Below are positions 1 through 7,604 of a stretch of DNA of 10,540 bases, one piece after another. The notes beneath the pieces were generated by a model, which saw only the letters and a program-made list of their open reading frames with translations, was not told the DNA's origin and ran no database searches. The stretch spans positions 1-10,540 of the forward strand of contig JAUCNG010401363.1 in NCBI GenBank assembly GCA_032353305.1. Reading direction: 5' to 3'. Positions within the stretch are counted from its first letter, which is position 1. Every line of letters begins with the position of its first letter. Origin of the DNA: Cephalothrix spiralis (taxonomy: Eukaryota > Nemertea > Palaeonemertea > Archinemertea > Cephalotrichidae). Position numbers and translations under genes: made by a program.

Positions 1-875
1 AACTTGAAGTGTCGATGTGTTTATACATATAACGAAGACGAAAATCGACACATCATTTCTCATGGCAGTACGTTTGGGAGGGGGTAAACCATATCCAAAT
101 ATTATCCTAATAGAAATAAGTGTCGACATTTTGAGACGCCCCCTTACATTTTTTCAAAAGAAAAGGCCCCAAAGTGATCACGACCCTAAACGTTTTCATG
201 TACGCCAAAAGTTCCATAATCTGTGTAATTTAATGCAATAAATAGTAGCCGATGAGGCAGTTCACATCAGCCTGTCAATCCTAACAGTCACAGCCTTGTG
301 GTGCTGATTTTCAGCGCTATGCTTAGCAATTTCCTTCCCGGCCCCCGGTGGCCGTACATTACATTGACTTCACCATAAACGACATAAACTGATTATAAGT
401 TAAACAGTTTATGACTTCACGTATATTATGAGGCACAATTCAATAATCTGCATTATTCACAATGCTCTATATTAAAAACGCAGATTAAAAGCATTGATTT
501 TTGCTTCCCTTTCATTATTCACAATGAAAACGAATATAAATTAATCCATCAATTGCTGCTTCTTTCATACTCAATTCAATATCAATGCAATTTAATCCTC
601 TTTCCTTTTAAACCTAATTATATTCTTGGATATTTGTCAGCTGCTTTTGACGCAGCTCCCTTATTCTATTTTCGTACTGAGTTGAAATTTCAGAACGGCG
701 GATTAGTGTTGATAGAGCAAGGAAATTATTTTAAGAATACCTTTGATTGAAAATTTAGACATGTTCAGGCAGGTTCAGGGTGGAAATATTGAAAATTTTA
801 TTGAAATTTTTCTGTAATTGCATCGAAATTCTTTTAAAATTATCCAAATAATTTATCAGACCCGAGGGGGGGGGG

Positions 876-1002
876 GGTCATGACAAAATTGGCATACACG
901 TAGGCCGAAAATTGGCAAAATTGAGTTGAGGTACCCACCCACCCCCAAATGGAAAAAAGCCTATTTGCCAATTTTTTCCATCGTGCCATTTTTTGTCATC
1001 AA
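876..1002. repeat. Short imperfect inverted repeat beside a G12 tract
   Basis: TGACAAAATTGGCA near 880-893 is mirrored by TGCCATTTTTTGTCA near 984-998. Inside it, ATTGGCAAA near 911-919 is mirrored by TTTGCCAAT near 963-971. A run of 12 G (866-877) lies immediately to the left. It resembles a decayed small hairpin MITE, but the ends and any target duplication are unclear. Confidence 0.4.
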
Positions 1003-1063
1003 TTTTTTTACCACCTGCCCCCTATTTTTTGCACGCTGTTTGAAATTATTTCTGCGGCCCAGA

Positions 1064-1078
1064 TTTTTTTTTTTTTTT
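1064..1078 (+). repeat. Poly-T tract (15 T)
   Basis: An uninterrupted run of 15 T follows CGGCCCAGA. It could be the reverse-complement poly-A tail of an old retroposed element, but I see no element attached to it. Confidence 0.6.
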
Positions 1079-1354
1079 CCTAAAAATAATGAGCACCCAC
1101 CCAATTTTTGCTATTTTCCTCTGTTTTGCTACTAATGTTATTTTTAATGGTGCTTTAATATAAGTAATAATACTGGTCAACATGATTAAATGCCTAAAAA
1201 TGGTAAAAAAAAACAAAGGAGGAAAACATTGGCAAACAACTGAAAACCTCGCTGAAAACAGTGTTATTTTGCCAAAATATGTACCCATCACCCCAACGTA
1301 TGTGTATGCCAATTTGTTCCTATGCAAACTTCTTAATACTTATTACTTAGGTCT

Positions 1355-1610
1355 TGAAACTAATCCCATAGAGAGAGAAAGAAATTACACTAAGTTTCAT
1401 ATTTTCCCCTGTCGGGATTCGAACCTGCAACCTCAGGAACCAAATCTCCGGCACATAACGACTAACGCCTTAACCTACTGAGCTAAGTGGATGGAGATTA
1501 AGGCATCGTTATGTGCCGGAGATTTGGTTCCTAAGGTCGCAGGTTCGAATCAACAGGGGAAAATATGAAATTTAGTGTAATTTCTTTCTCTCTCGATGGG
1601 ATTAGTTTCA
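1355..1610. mobile_element. Foldback of a tRNA-derived SINE-like unit
   Basis: Two arms of roughly 115 bp (about 1355-1474 and 1496-1610) are near-perfect reverse complements around a short loop. Each arm contains a tRNA-type B box (GGTTCGAATC): minus strand at 1415-1425 and plus strand at 1542-1551. On the minus strand an A-box-like TTAGCTCAGTAGG occurs at 1474-1486, so a full internal pol III promoter reads leftward. The rest of the tRNA does not fold well: the acceptor and anticodon stems mispair and the A-to-B spacing is long. It is therefore a tRNA-derived element rather than a working tRNA. Two head-to-head SINE copies or a palindromic MITE carrying a SINE head are both possible origins. 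Confidence 0.72.
1405..1494 (-). pseudogene. tRNA-like sequence with A and B boxes (SINE head)
   Basis: The minus strand reads an A box (TTAGCTCAGTAGG), a TTAAGGCG D-arm end, a long central segment and a B box GGTTCGAATCC followed by CGACAGGGG. The order and the box sequences are tRNA-like, with Leu/Ser-like length between the boxes. The acceptor ends TCCATCC and CAGGGGA do not pair properly, and no good 5-bp anticodon stem forms. It is best read as the tRNA-related head of a SINE, possibly still transcribable by RNA polymerase III. Confidence 0.5.
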
Positions 1611-1695
1611 TTAGGCCATAATTGTAGGATTAATATATCTATCTAATTGATTGATGTATTTCACAACTTCAGTAATTACTTTGTATCATTTTCAG

Positions 1696-1792
1696 CCTGA
1701 AGACGGATGGTACAGAGCTGCAGTTGGTGAAAGATCAGGTTTAATTCCAAAGAATTTTGTCGAAATGATGAACGACGAGAAAAAAGATATAG
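1696..1792 (+). CDS. Exon: C-terminal half of an SH3 domain (CD2AP/CIN85-like)
   Basis: This 97-nt exon encodes 32 residues plus one base. The acceptor TTTTCAG ends at 1695 and the donor AG|GTATTG begins at 1793. The peptide shows the second half of an SH3 fold: GWY at residues 4-6 (the conserved binding-surface Trp), a Gly at 11, then GLIPKNFV at 15-22, the canonical G-x-(F/I)-P-x-N-(F/Y)-V signature that supplies the Pro and aromatic of the ligand groove. A charged tail (NDEKKDI) follows. The first half of the domain (the ALYDY strand and RT loop) must lie on an upstream exon outside the window. The local sequence also looks like the GRB2 N-terminal SH3 type, so the CD2AP family call rests on the next exon. 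If the intron were retained, the frame would read 14 more residues and stop at 1834-1836. Confidence 0.88.
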
Positions 1793-1917
1793 GTATTGGT
1801 ATTATCTTATTTCTTCTTCTTTTAACAACATCTTAAACAATATTCAGAAACCAGAAACCTTAAATATTCGAAAATTGGCAAATGACATCAAATTAGACAA
1901 AAAATTTGCTAAGGCTT

Positions 1918-2197
1918 AATTATAGTAAAAAGGGCCCCTAAGCGGTTTCGCATATTGGCGGATAGTTAACCCCCATAATCTATATATTCCTAGAAGGCCA
2001 TTGAGACTGCTGATTAATAAAGGATTTGATTTTCGCCCAAAAACCTGATTTTCTTCTCTGATATTTTTTGCTCCAGGGGTAAAAATATCAAAACATTTAT
2101 TGATCAGCATTTTTCATGACATTTCCAGACGTATTTAGTTTAAGGAGGTCAACTACCCGCCAATATGGAAACCGCTGTTTGGGTATTTTGTATAATT
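1918..2197. mobile_element. MITE-like element with ~60-bp terminal inverted repeats
   Basis: The left end (AATTATAGTAAAA, then GCGGTTTCGCATATTGGCGG) is mirrored by the right end, which on the minus strand reads AATTATACAAAA, then GCGGTTTCCATATTGGCGG. The best-conserved block lies at about 1940-1972 and 2140-2177. The roughly 150-bp centre has no coding capacity. Such size and structure fit a non-autonomous DNA transposon. I cannot assign a superfamily because the target duplication is not clear (TA is possible). Confidence 0.7.
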
Positions 2198-2706
2198 CTA
2201 GCCCTCCCTGATTTTTCCGTCAAATTGTGTATAAGATCATATTTGGCAAAATTCACTGACACAGTACAGCAATACAGCATATATTAAATCACAAATTTTC
2301 GTTTATTTATAACTAAGGAAAAAAAGTAATAATATCATATCAGAAAAAGTTTTAAAATTAATTCAGCAAAATACAAAACATAACTTGAAATGCTAAATTT
2401 ACCGCCTAGTATTCATTTATAAAATTATGAACATTTCAAATTATTCATGTATGAAGCATGTATTCAAACCATATAAATAGCATATCATTACCTTGGTTGC
2501 GGCTTTGGTGCTTTTCCCCTTTATATTACATGCAAAAGGCGTTGCTTTTTCCGTCTAGATATCGATTTCATCATTTGAAGTGCCATAAAAGGTTACTGCA
2601 CGGTGCGATATATTCATAGTATGAATTGCATTACACGTATGACTCAACATACTATGGAAAGAGTTTGAAACAATGTGATATTAATTTTTTGAAATTTTAA
2701 TTATTA

Positions 2707-3217
2707 TACACGTAAAAGGGAACTGTTCAGACCCCAGTCCCCCGCGAAAATCTCGGAAGTGCGGGCCTTAACCCCGTCAACCCATATATTTTTGGAAAGC
2801 TTGTGGAAATTTTTACAGTTTATATTTTCGAAAGGGTCGGGCACGCTTCGGGGCCTCAGGGGCAAATATACAATTTTTCGAAATTGCAAATTTTGCCCCT
2901 GATGCCCTACCCTGATAAATGCGCGCCCCGACTGTCCGTGCTAAATATGTATTGCGGATTTGAATTTACCACGGCCAGCCGAAGTTAGTATGAAAGTGCA
3001 AGATCAGATTAGCAAAGCACAGAATTCTAATCTCGCATTTACTGATGCCCCGAAGTAAGCCCGACCCTTTTTTAAATATAAACTTGAACCTAGAATTTCC
3101 ACAAGCTTTTGAAAATAATATGGGTTGATGGGGTTTAGGCCCATACTTCCGAGATTTTCGCGGGGGCAAAAACTGGAGTCTGAAGGTTCCAAACCAAAAG
3201 TTCCCTTAACATGTGTA
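2707..3217. mobile_element. 511-bp foldback element with nested inner hairpin
   Basis: Long arms at about 2707-2859 and 3042-3217 are reverse complements with scattered mismatches. They share the blocks CGCGAAAATCTCGGAAGT, AAGCTTGTGGAAATT and GGGTCGGGC. The termini read TACACGTAAAAGGGAAC on one strand and TACACATGTTAAGGGAAC on the other. A second, smaller hairpin (about 2851-2907) uses the GGGCATCAGGGG motif again, so this motif occurs three times. No transposase frame is present. A non-autonomous terminal-inverted-repeat transposon is the natural reading. A TA target duplication is possible. Confidence 0.78.
2851..2907. repeat. Inner hairpin within the 511-bp foldback
   Basis: GGGCCTCAGGGGCAAATATA at the left pairs with the TTGCAAATTTTGCCCCTGAT segment at the right around a TTTCGAAA centre. 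The same GGGGCATCAG block reappears in the right outer arm at about 3042-3052, so the element can adopt alternative folds. Confidence 0.65.
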
Positions 3218-3688
3218 TTTTCAATAAAATCGAATAAGAAATAAGTATATTAAATACCAAAAAGGTAAATAAATAAAAAACAATAATTTGGCACATTATT
3301 TGCTAGTAAAAGTAAAGAACTAATCAAGGTAAAGCTGAAATGTTGTCATCTGTTTCATTGTTTAAGATGTCGTTAAAGATTAAACAAAAATAATTGCACT
3401 ATCCTTCCTGTCCTATCTTTCCCCTGGAAGCCTTTCTAAAATGCATAAATATCTGTAAATGAAACCTAACTGCAAAATTTTCTTGGTGGTCTAAATTCAT
3501 CGAATTGATCTTGAAGTGATTATTTTTCTACAAGAAATTTGAACTGTATCAGAAATAAATCCTGGTGGTGGTAAACTGCTTACTGTGCATGCGCAAATTT
3601 TAGTACTTGGATTGAAATATAGAGAGCATGGCGGTAGGACTTTAAGCTACTAATTACTATCAGCATGTCGCACTCTTATACATATCAG

Positions 3689-3822
3689 ATAAACCTGAAG
3701 CTGAACCAGAAGTTGCAAAAAAGAAAAAAGGTCCACATGGAGGCACAGGAATGGGATTCGGAAATATCTTTAATGGTGAACAAATTGTCCTGAAGAGTTA
3801 CAAAAAGATAGAAGGTGATAAG
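3689..3822 (+). CDS. Exon: basic linker with GMGFGNIF motif (CD2AP/CIN85-like)
   Basis: This 134-nt exon begins with two bases that complete an Asp codon from the preceding exon, then encodes 44 residues. The acceptor is ATATCAG (ends 3688). The donor AAG|GTAAGT at 3823 is a perfect consensus match. Contents in order: acidic PEAEPE, four lysines at residues 10-13, a Gly-rich turn, GMGFGNIF at 20-27, then a Val/Leu/Lys segment ending in KKIEGDK. In CD2AP and SH3KBP1 a lysine-rich stretch followed by G-(I/V)-GFGDIF and a basic V-x-L-(R/K) segment lies just after the second SH3 domain. The same order here is the strongest evidence for the family. The Asp-to-Asn change in GFGNIF and the short spacing from the SH3 domain (about 30 residues) are mild differences. 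Confidence 0.82.
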
Positions 3823-3876
3823 GTAAGTTCAAACTGTCAAATCTTGTTTAGAATGCTGGTTTGCATGTTTGGTGTA

Positions 3877-3887
3877 TGTGAGTATTG
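3877..3887 (+). repeat. Left target-site duplication (TGTGAGTATTG)
   Basis: This 11-mer is repeated exactly at 4404-4414 on the other side of the 519-bp foldback. Because the right copy begins with the last bases of the terminal repeat, the real duplication may be as short as AGTATTG. Confidence 0.7.
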
Positions 3888-4406
3888 TCACAGGTACTGG
3901 CCTCTATAGTCTCTCCTTTACGAGGTAAAAGAAGGTGAGAATGGCAAAAAGTGCTATTTTTCTATCTGACCATGCCTGGGGAAATGTAAATATATTTGTC
4001 AAATTTTGTTGAATTACAATTATTTTTTCACTAGCCAATAGCTAACATCATCGGATTTATTTTGATATATTAAACTTGTCATTCCAATGAATTTTAGTAT
4101 GATTTTCAAACTGTTTTCTCAAAATGTGATCGTTTTGTTTACGTTTTTTTTATCGGAAAGGGGCCATTTTGTTACGACCATATTTTGAGAAAACAGTTTG
4201 AAAATCATACTAAAATTAATTGGAATGACAAGTACATGTATAATATATCAAAATAAATCAAATGATGTTAGCTAAATAATTGTAATTCAACAAAATTTGA
4301 CGTTATTGAAATTTCCCGGTCCCCAGGCACGGTCAGATAGAAAATAGCACTTTCTGCTATTCTCATCTTTTACTTCGTAAAAGAGACTATAGAGGCCAGT
4401 ACCTGT
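3888..4406. mobile_element. 519-bp foldback element with flanking direct repeats
   Basis: Two arms of roughly 240 bp meet near 4130-4165 and are close reverse complements along nearly their whole length. Shared blocks include GGTACTGGCCTCTATAGTCT at the ends and ACAGTTTGAAAATCATACTA near the loop. The identical 11-mer TGTGAGTATTG flanks both sides (3877-3887 and 4404-4414), partly overlapping the right terminal repeat, so the true target duplication is about 7-11 bp. Long arms plus an 8-11 bp duplication suit a Mutator-like or hAT-like non-autonomous element. There is no coding frame. It begins only 65 bp after an exon donor. Confidence 0.85.
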
Positions 4407-4414
4407 GAGTATTG
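4404..4414 (+). repeat. Right target-site duplication (TGTGAGTATTG)
   Basis: Exact direct copy of the 11-mer at 3877-3887. It marks the right edge of the 519-bp foldback. Confidence 0.7.
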
Positions 4415-4598
4415 CAAGTCTGTAAACAGTGTATCCAAATAGAATTGTATAACAGTTAAAATTACATCAGAATATGGAGCAGGCATTCCAGCGTTAACAT
4501 CGTCTGATAAATCGCAGTTTTTTGCGTTATCCCTTTAATATCTCCGGAAGTACATGTACATCAATGTTTTCAGATCTGAGAGATAAACGGTAAACTAG

Positions 4599-4771
4599 AA
4601 TAGTTGACGATGAATAAGCATTTAGTAAAACGCCGTGCGACTTGCAATAACCGCGCTGTAGCGAGCAGAAAATCGTTGACATCGTCCAACATTTTTGAGA
4701 CGATGTTGACGTTTTTGAGCTCTTACAAGTCGCACGGCGTTTTACTCAGTATCTTATCATCGTCTACTATT
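4599..4771. mobile_element. 173-bp hairpin MITE
   Basis: The element is almost one continuous hairpin. AATAGTTGACGATGA at the left end mirrors the right end, and a 20-base block AGTAAAACGCCGTGCGACTT recurs exactly in inverted orientation. The two arms meet at about 4682-4702 around GACATCGTC/GACGATGTT. The GC-richer arms stand out from the AT-rich intron. The high arm identity suggests a relatively young insertion or hairpin-driven conversion. No clear target duplication is seen. Confidence 0.78.
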
Positions 4772-4995
4772 GTAAGTTGCAGTGTAAGGATGAACCAAAA
4801 TGCTATACAATACAGTCCCCTTCCACCTAACAAAAAACACGGAAGCTGCATTAGATTTTCCGAAAGGTCCTAAAAGTTTTTTATGCTCAATAGTGCGAAA
4901 ATCTTATTATAAATGCGCTGAATCTTGATTTGGAAGTCAAGACTACGGTATTTCTAGAGATTACTCGCAAGTACAAGAATATGACGTATTACCAT

Positions 4996-5589
4996 TAGGG
5001 TGGTTCTTATTTTGCGATTTTTGAAAAAGTTAAGGTGCTTAATTGAATCGTGGTGCAATTTGATAAGAAAATAATTTCATAAAATTACCATAGCCCAATA
5101 AAAAGTCTCAAAATTAAGCAAATTGCAATACCGGCAAATTTATACCGGCATCTAAAAAAACCATGAGGTATGTCAGGGTTCCATGTTCCTAGCCCAATTA
5201 CCTTCCGAGTTATGAGGGTTCAAAAATTCGCCTGCCATGCACAAATTTGGAATTTTAGACTGCTCATAAGTCGAAAGATAATAGGGTTAGAAATAACTTT
5301 GACCTACCACATGGTTTTCGGCCCTAAGGATTCAAAACACAATTTTTTTCTATCTCTATTAGAAGTGCCCTAACTAAAAAAATGTCATATTTTCAGACAC
5401 CACAAAAAAATGGCGCACAGTTTTATGATTATGCTATTGCAAATACGAGAAATAGCACTTTGGTATTGTGTGGGTGCTGCCAATTAAAACACCAACATTT
5501 TTGTTTTGGTCTCAAATATTTTTTATATTTTTTTCCTCATCAAAATTCGATTAAGCACCTCAACATTTCCCAAAATAAGGACTGCCCTA
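4996..5589. mobile_element. 594-bp non-autonomous DNA transposon with ~65-bp terminal inverted repeats
   Basis: The left end TAGGGTGGTTCTTATTTTG, followed by GGTGCTTAATTGAATCG (to about 5072), is mirrored by the right end (about 5527-5589), which on the minus strand reads TAGGGCAGTCCTTATTTTGG then GGTGCTTAATCGAAT. The interior (about 450 bp) contains two short open frames without recognisable transposase motifs. Flanking bases do not give a convincing target duplication, so the superfamily is left open. Confidence 0.7.
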
Positions 5590-5757
5590 GCCTCTAGCTA
5601 TACATTTTATTAGGATATACTGTATCGAATTTTAATGTTTGTGACCCCACGGTATTACATATAGCTGGAAAAAGTTATGAAGAGGGACCTGAATTTAATG
5701 CACCCTAAAATAAAATTCCAGGTTCTAAGATTCCTGGAAAAGCAGGAAATCTACTAC

Positions 5758-5843
5758 CCTAGTGAACGAGGGGCCAATATCCGCATTACGGTCTATTTAC
5801 CCTAGTGAACGAGGGGCCAATATCCGCATTACGGTCTATTTAC
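5758..5843 (+). repeat. Perfect 43-bp tandem duplication
   Basis: The unit beginning CCTAGTGAACGAGGGGCCAA and ending GGTCTATTTAC occurs twice head to tail (5758-5800, 5801-5843) with no mismatch, and the three bases before it (TAC) also match. Complete identity in noncoding DNA suggests a recent duplication, an assembly artefact, or two units of a minisatellite that varies between individuals. The unit is more GC-rich than its surroundings. Confidence 0.95.
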
Positions 5844-6049
5844 CGTTGGAAGGGACATGCAAATTCCCAGAAAAGCCTATACTAAGATATATAAAATTAT
5901 TAATCAATGCAAAAATATTTTGATTGTATTGAAGGATATTTATTAGATATTTATTAGAAAATCCGCTCATATTTATCACAAAATCTCATAAATTATTAGA
6001 AAATCTCCTAAAACCTCATATGAGACCTGTTATGTAAAATTGTATAAAT

Positions 6050-6145
6050 TCGTGAGAGAAAAAGTCCTTAAATTTCCTTAAAAACTACATGAAAAGTCCT
6101 TGAAATGTCCTTGACTTTTGTCAGTTCATTTCACTGGGAACCCTG
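6050..6145 (-). mobile_element. Repeat fragment with hAT-like terminus
   Basis: The right end, read on the minus strand, starts CAGGGTTCCCAGTGAAATGA and continues with repeated AAGGACTTT/AAGGACATTT units (from 6145 leftwards). CAGGG-type termini and such short internal repeats are common in hAT-related MITEs. The partner end was not found, so only a fragment is claimed. Confidence 0.4.
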
Positions 6146-6578
6146 CTAATAATCAAAACCACATTGAGTGCTCAGATCTCTAAAACTGTTGATATTATGT
6201 TATTCTTACTGCGCATTCTTGATGAGATGTCACCCAGAGCCGAAACTATATAAAGTGTTTTCTTGACCCCCTCTTCATAACTTTAGGCTCTACAACGCGT
6301 GACCATAATTGTCCATTAGCAACAAGGCATGTGAAGTGCATGAGATATAGTCTATATTTCTTGTACTAGCCCAATAATGACTACATTGCACCGTTTTTGT
6401 GCCATAAAAGCTACTAGCACTGGTGGATCACTCGTGCTGTAACTCATTTAATAGCACTCTAAAAAAATATGCATGCCTTACCCGGTTTTCTTACGACATC
6501 TTGATATGATTTTAGGTCAAGAAATTAGAAATGACTAGAATGCATGTATCTTATTATCTGTATGGCCCATGGGGCATT

Positions 6579-6589
6579 GGGGGGGGGGG
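6579..6589 (+). repeat. Poly-G tract (11 G)
   Basis: Uninterrupted run of 11 G, similar to the 12-G run at 866-877. It is a probable length-variable homopolymer and a likely sequencing trouble spot. Confidence 0.8.
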
Positions 6590-6658
6590 TGTCAACCGTG
6601 ACATAGAAAAGTTCAAATGCATGTACCAATTGTACCGGCCGGGCCATCAAAGCACTAC

Positions 6659-6743
6659 CTGGCGTTAAAAACTCGAAACATTAGATTGACATCAGCAATA
6701 TCTACAAGGCTATGCTATAGCTTGTTCGGGTTTTTAACCGGTA
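6659..6743. repeat. Small inverted repeat (GTTAAAAACNCGAA)
   Basis: GTTAAAAACTCGAA near 6664-6677 is mirrored at 6725-6738, where the minus strand reads GTTAAAAACCCGAA. Weaker similarity (ACCTGG against ACCGG) extends outward. The arms are short and the ends unclear. It is probably a remnant of a small hairpin element. Confidence 0.4.
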
Positions 6744-7299
6744 AGTCGCCACTCTATTTCTTAAAATCAGACATGATTTTAGTACTAGTTGCACATATAG
6801 CTTAATTCTTTGGTGAATAATAAATTCAAATAATTAAAAAGTCACAAAAAATTTTATTTCTGAGAAAGGACATTTATTTATTATAGGATTTATCGCCTAC
6901 TGGGGAAAAATATATTTTTGGTCATTTGGGAAAATATATGTAGCTCAGTTGTTGTTAAACAGATTTGCACCAAATTTATTTTATTTGAAAGAGAATACCC
7001 ATGTTCTCTCTAGTGATCACTAGCGGTATGGTAAATTCATAATTAAGTCAGAATATGACGTCATATAGCTGTTTTCATAATACTGGGACACCATATATGG
7101 TTAAAAAAGATATGATCCAATGAGTAATTACTTGAAAATAAACATGCTATTCAGTGATTTATAAAAATCACCGTACCATGATAATTCGATTATCCCCAAA
7201 TATAACTACAATTTAGAAAAATCAATATGTGTAGTTAAAAAGAACATACTATATCTATATGAAAGTACATGTATTATTAGGACATTATTATTTTTTAAG

Positions 7300-7356
7300 G
7301 AGGAAAAAGACATGCCAGTTGTTGATAATTTGAGCATGTCTGAAGTAGTTCAAGAG
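7300..7356 (+). CDS. Exon: short acidic linker
   Basis: This is a 57-nt, 19-codon exon starting EEKDMPVVD and ending SEVVQE, with phase 0 at both ends. That makes it a cassette which could be skipped without a frameshift. The acceptor is a T-rich run ending TTTTTTAAG (7299) and the donor is GAG|GTATTT (7357). A nearby alternative AG at 7279-7280 would put a TAA into the frame, which favours the chosen site. No domain is recognised. It is accepted because phase, frame and splice signals all agree with the flanking exons, but it is short, its acceptor ends AAG rather than CAG/TAG and its donor is weak, so a false exon is possible. Confidence 0.55.
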
Positions 7357-7592
7357 GTATTTTGTTTTCTTATTTTCCCTAAGTTATATATATATATTAT
7401 ATTTCATTCTTTTTTATATTATAAGCAAGAAGTAGGCTACGAGTATATTTAGATTTTATATTTAATATTCATTATGCACTGCACTAGCTGTAATGTAAAT
7501 CTTATTTCAAAATGTCTCGTATAAAGCAGGTTAATCTCCTTACGCATTTATCATATTCTGCTTTATTAGTTTAATTAAAAAATAAGGTATGC

Positions 7593-7604
7593 TATATTTG
7601 GCAT
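7593..7604 (+). repeat. Left target-site duplication (TATATTTGGCAT)
   Basis: This 12-mer is repeated exactly at 8084-8095, immediately outside the opposite arm of the 479-bp foldback. The first T could belong to the right terminus, giving 11 bp. Confidence 0.8.

Larger units (their letters stand above)
1..1695 (+). other. Upstream intron or flank of the SH3 adaptor gene
   Basis: No exon can be supported here. In particular, I find no N-terminal SH3 half (ALYDY-like strand with acidic RT loop) in any plus-strand frame, although the phase-0 acceptor at 1695 requires one upstream. The stretch contains a CATTATTCACAATG direct repeat (about 452 and 513), a 12-G tract, a 15-T tract, a small inverted repeat near 876-1002 and the tRNA-like foldback at 1355-1610. 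Positions 1-450 show nothing further that I can name. Confidence 0.6.
1793..3688 (+). other. Intron (1896 bp, phase 1)
   Basis: The intron splits an Asp codon (G|AT). It contains the 280-bp MITE-like element at 1918-2197 and the 511-bp foldback at 2707-3217. The intervening stretches 2198-2706 and 3218-3688 are AT-rich and show no exon, RNA gene or repeat structure that I can support. Confidence 0.72.
5641..6304. mobile_element. Probable decayed transposon bounded by AGTTATGAAGAGGG inverted repeats
   Basis: AAAGTTATGAAGAGGG near 5670-5686 is repeated in reverse orientation at about 6269-6284 (CCCTCTTCATAACTTT). The outer flanks are only weakly similar, so the limits given are approximate. 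Inside lie the 43-bp tandem duplication (5758-5843), AT-rich TTATTAGAAAATC repeats near 5940-6010 and the fragment at 6050-6145. It may be nested insertions rather than one element. Confidence 0.45.
3823..7299 (+). other. Intron (3477 bp, phase 0) crowded with transposon remnants
   Basis: Between a perfect GTAAGT donor and a T-rich AAG acceptor, this intron carries at least four separate inverted-repeat elements plus a tandem duplication, each listed separately. The stretches 4415-4598, 4772-4995 and 6300-6640 show no supportable feature beyond an 11-G tract at 6579-6589. The stretch 6750-7299 is AT-rich with no structure I can name. Confidence 0.65.

Noticed and set aside
1046-1327. 93-codon minus-strand open frame
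   Set aside because: It ends in a run of lysines from the poly-T tract and has no domain or coding-like composition.
1182-1481. 99-codon plus-strand open frame ending with CRDSNLQPQEPNLRHITTNA
   Set aside because: The C-terminal part is the antisense reading of the tRNA-like B-box region, and the 5' part is low-complexity AT-rich DNA. It is a shadow of the SINE-like element.
1405-1494. Functional minus-strand tRNA gene
   Set aside because: A and B boxes are good, but the acceptor and anticodon stems do not pair and the spacing is too long. A SINE head is more likely.
2487-2527. Possible tiny minus-strand exon before GTAATG
   Set aside because: A short lysine-rich reading between AG and GT is possible, but there is no conservation or partner exon on that strand. 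Chance splice-like sites are frequent.
4604-4873. 89-codon open frame rich in Arg/Ser
   Set aside because: It lies over both arms of the 173-bp hairpin, so its coding appearance comes from the GC-richer inverted repeat. There is no recognised motif.
5170-5597. Two short frames (67 and 71 codons) as a possible transposase
   Set aside because: Both sit within the 594-bp element, but neither shows a DDE/D signature, helix-turn-helix or zinc-finger pattern. They are too short to call.
6617-6805. 62-codon open frame with hydrophobic C-terminus
   Set aside because: It overlaps a small inverted repeat, has no known motif, and does not fit the splice phases of the host gene.
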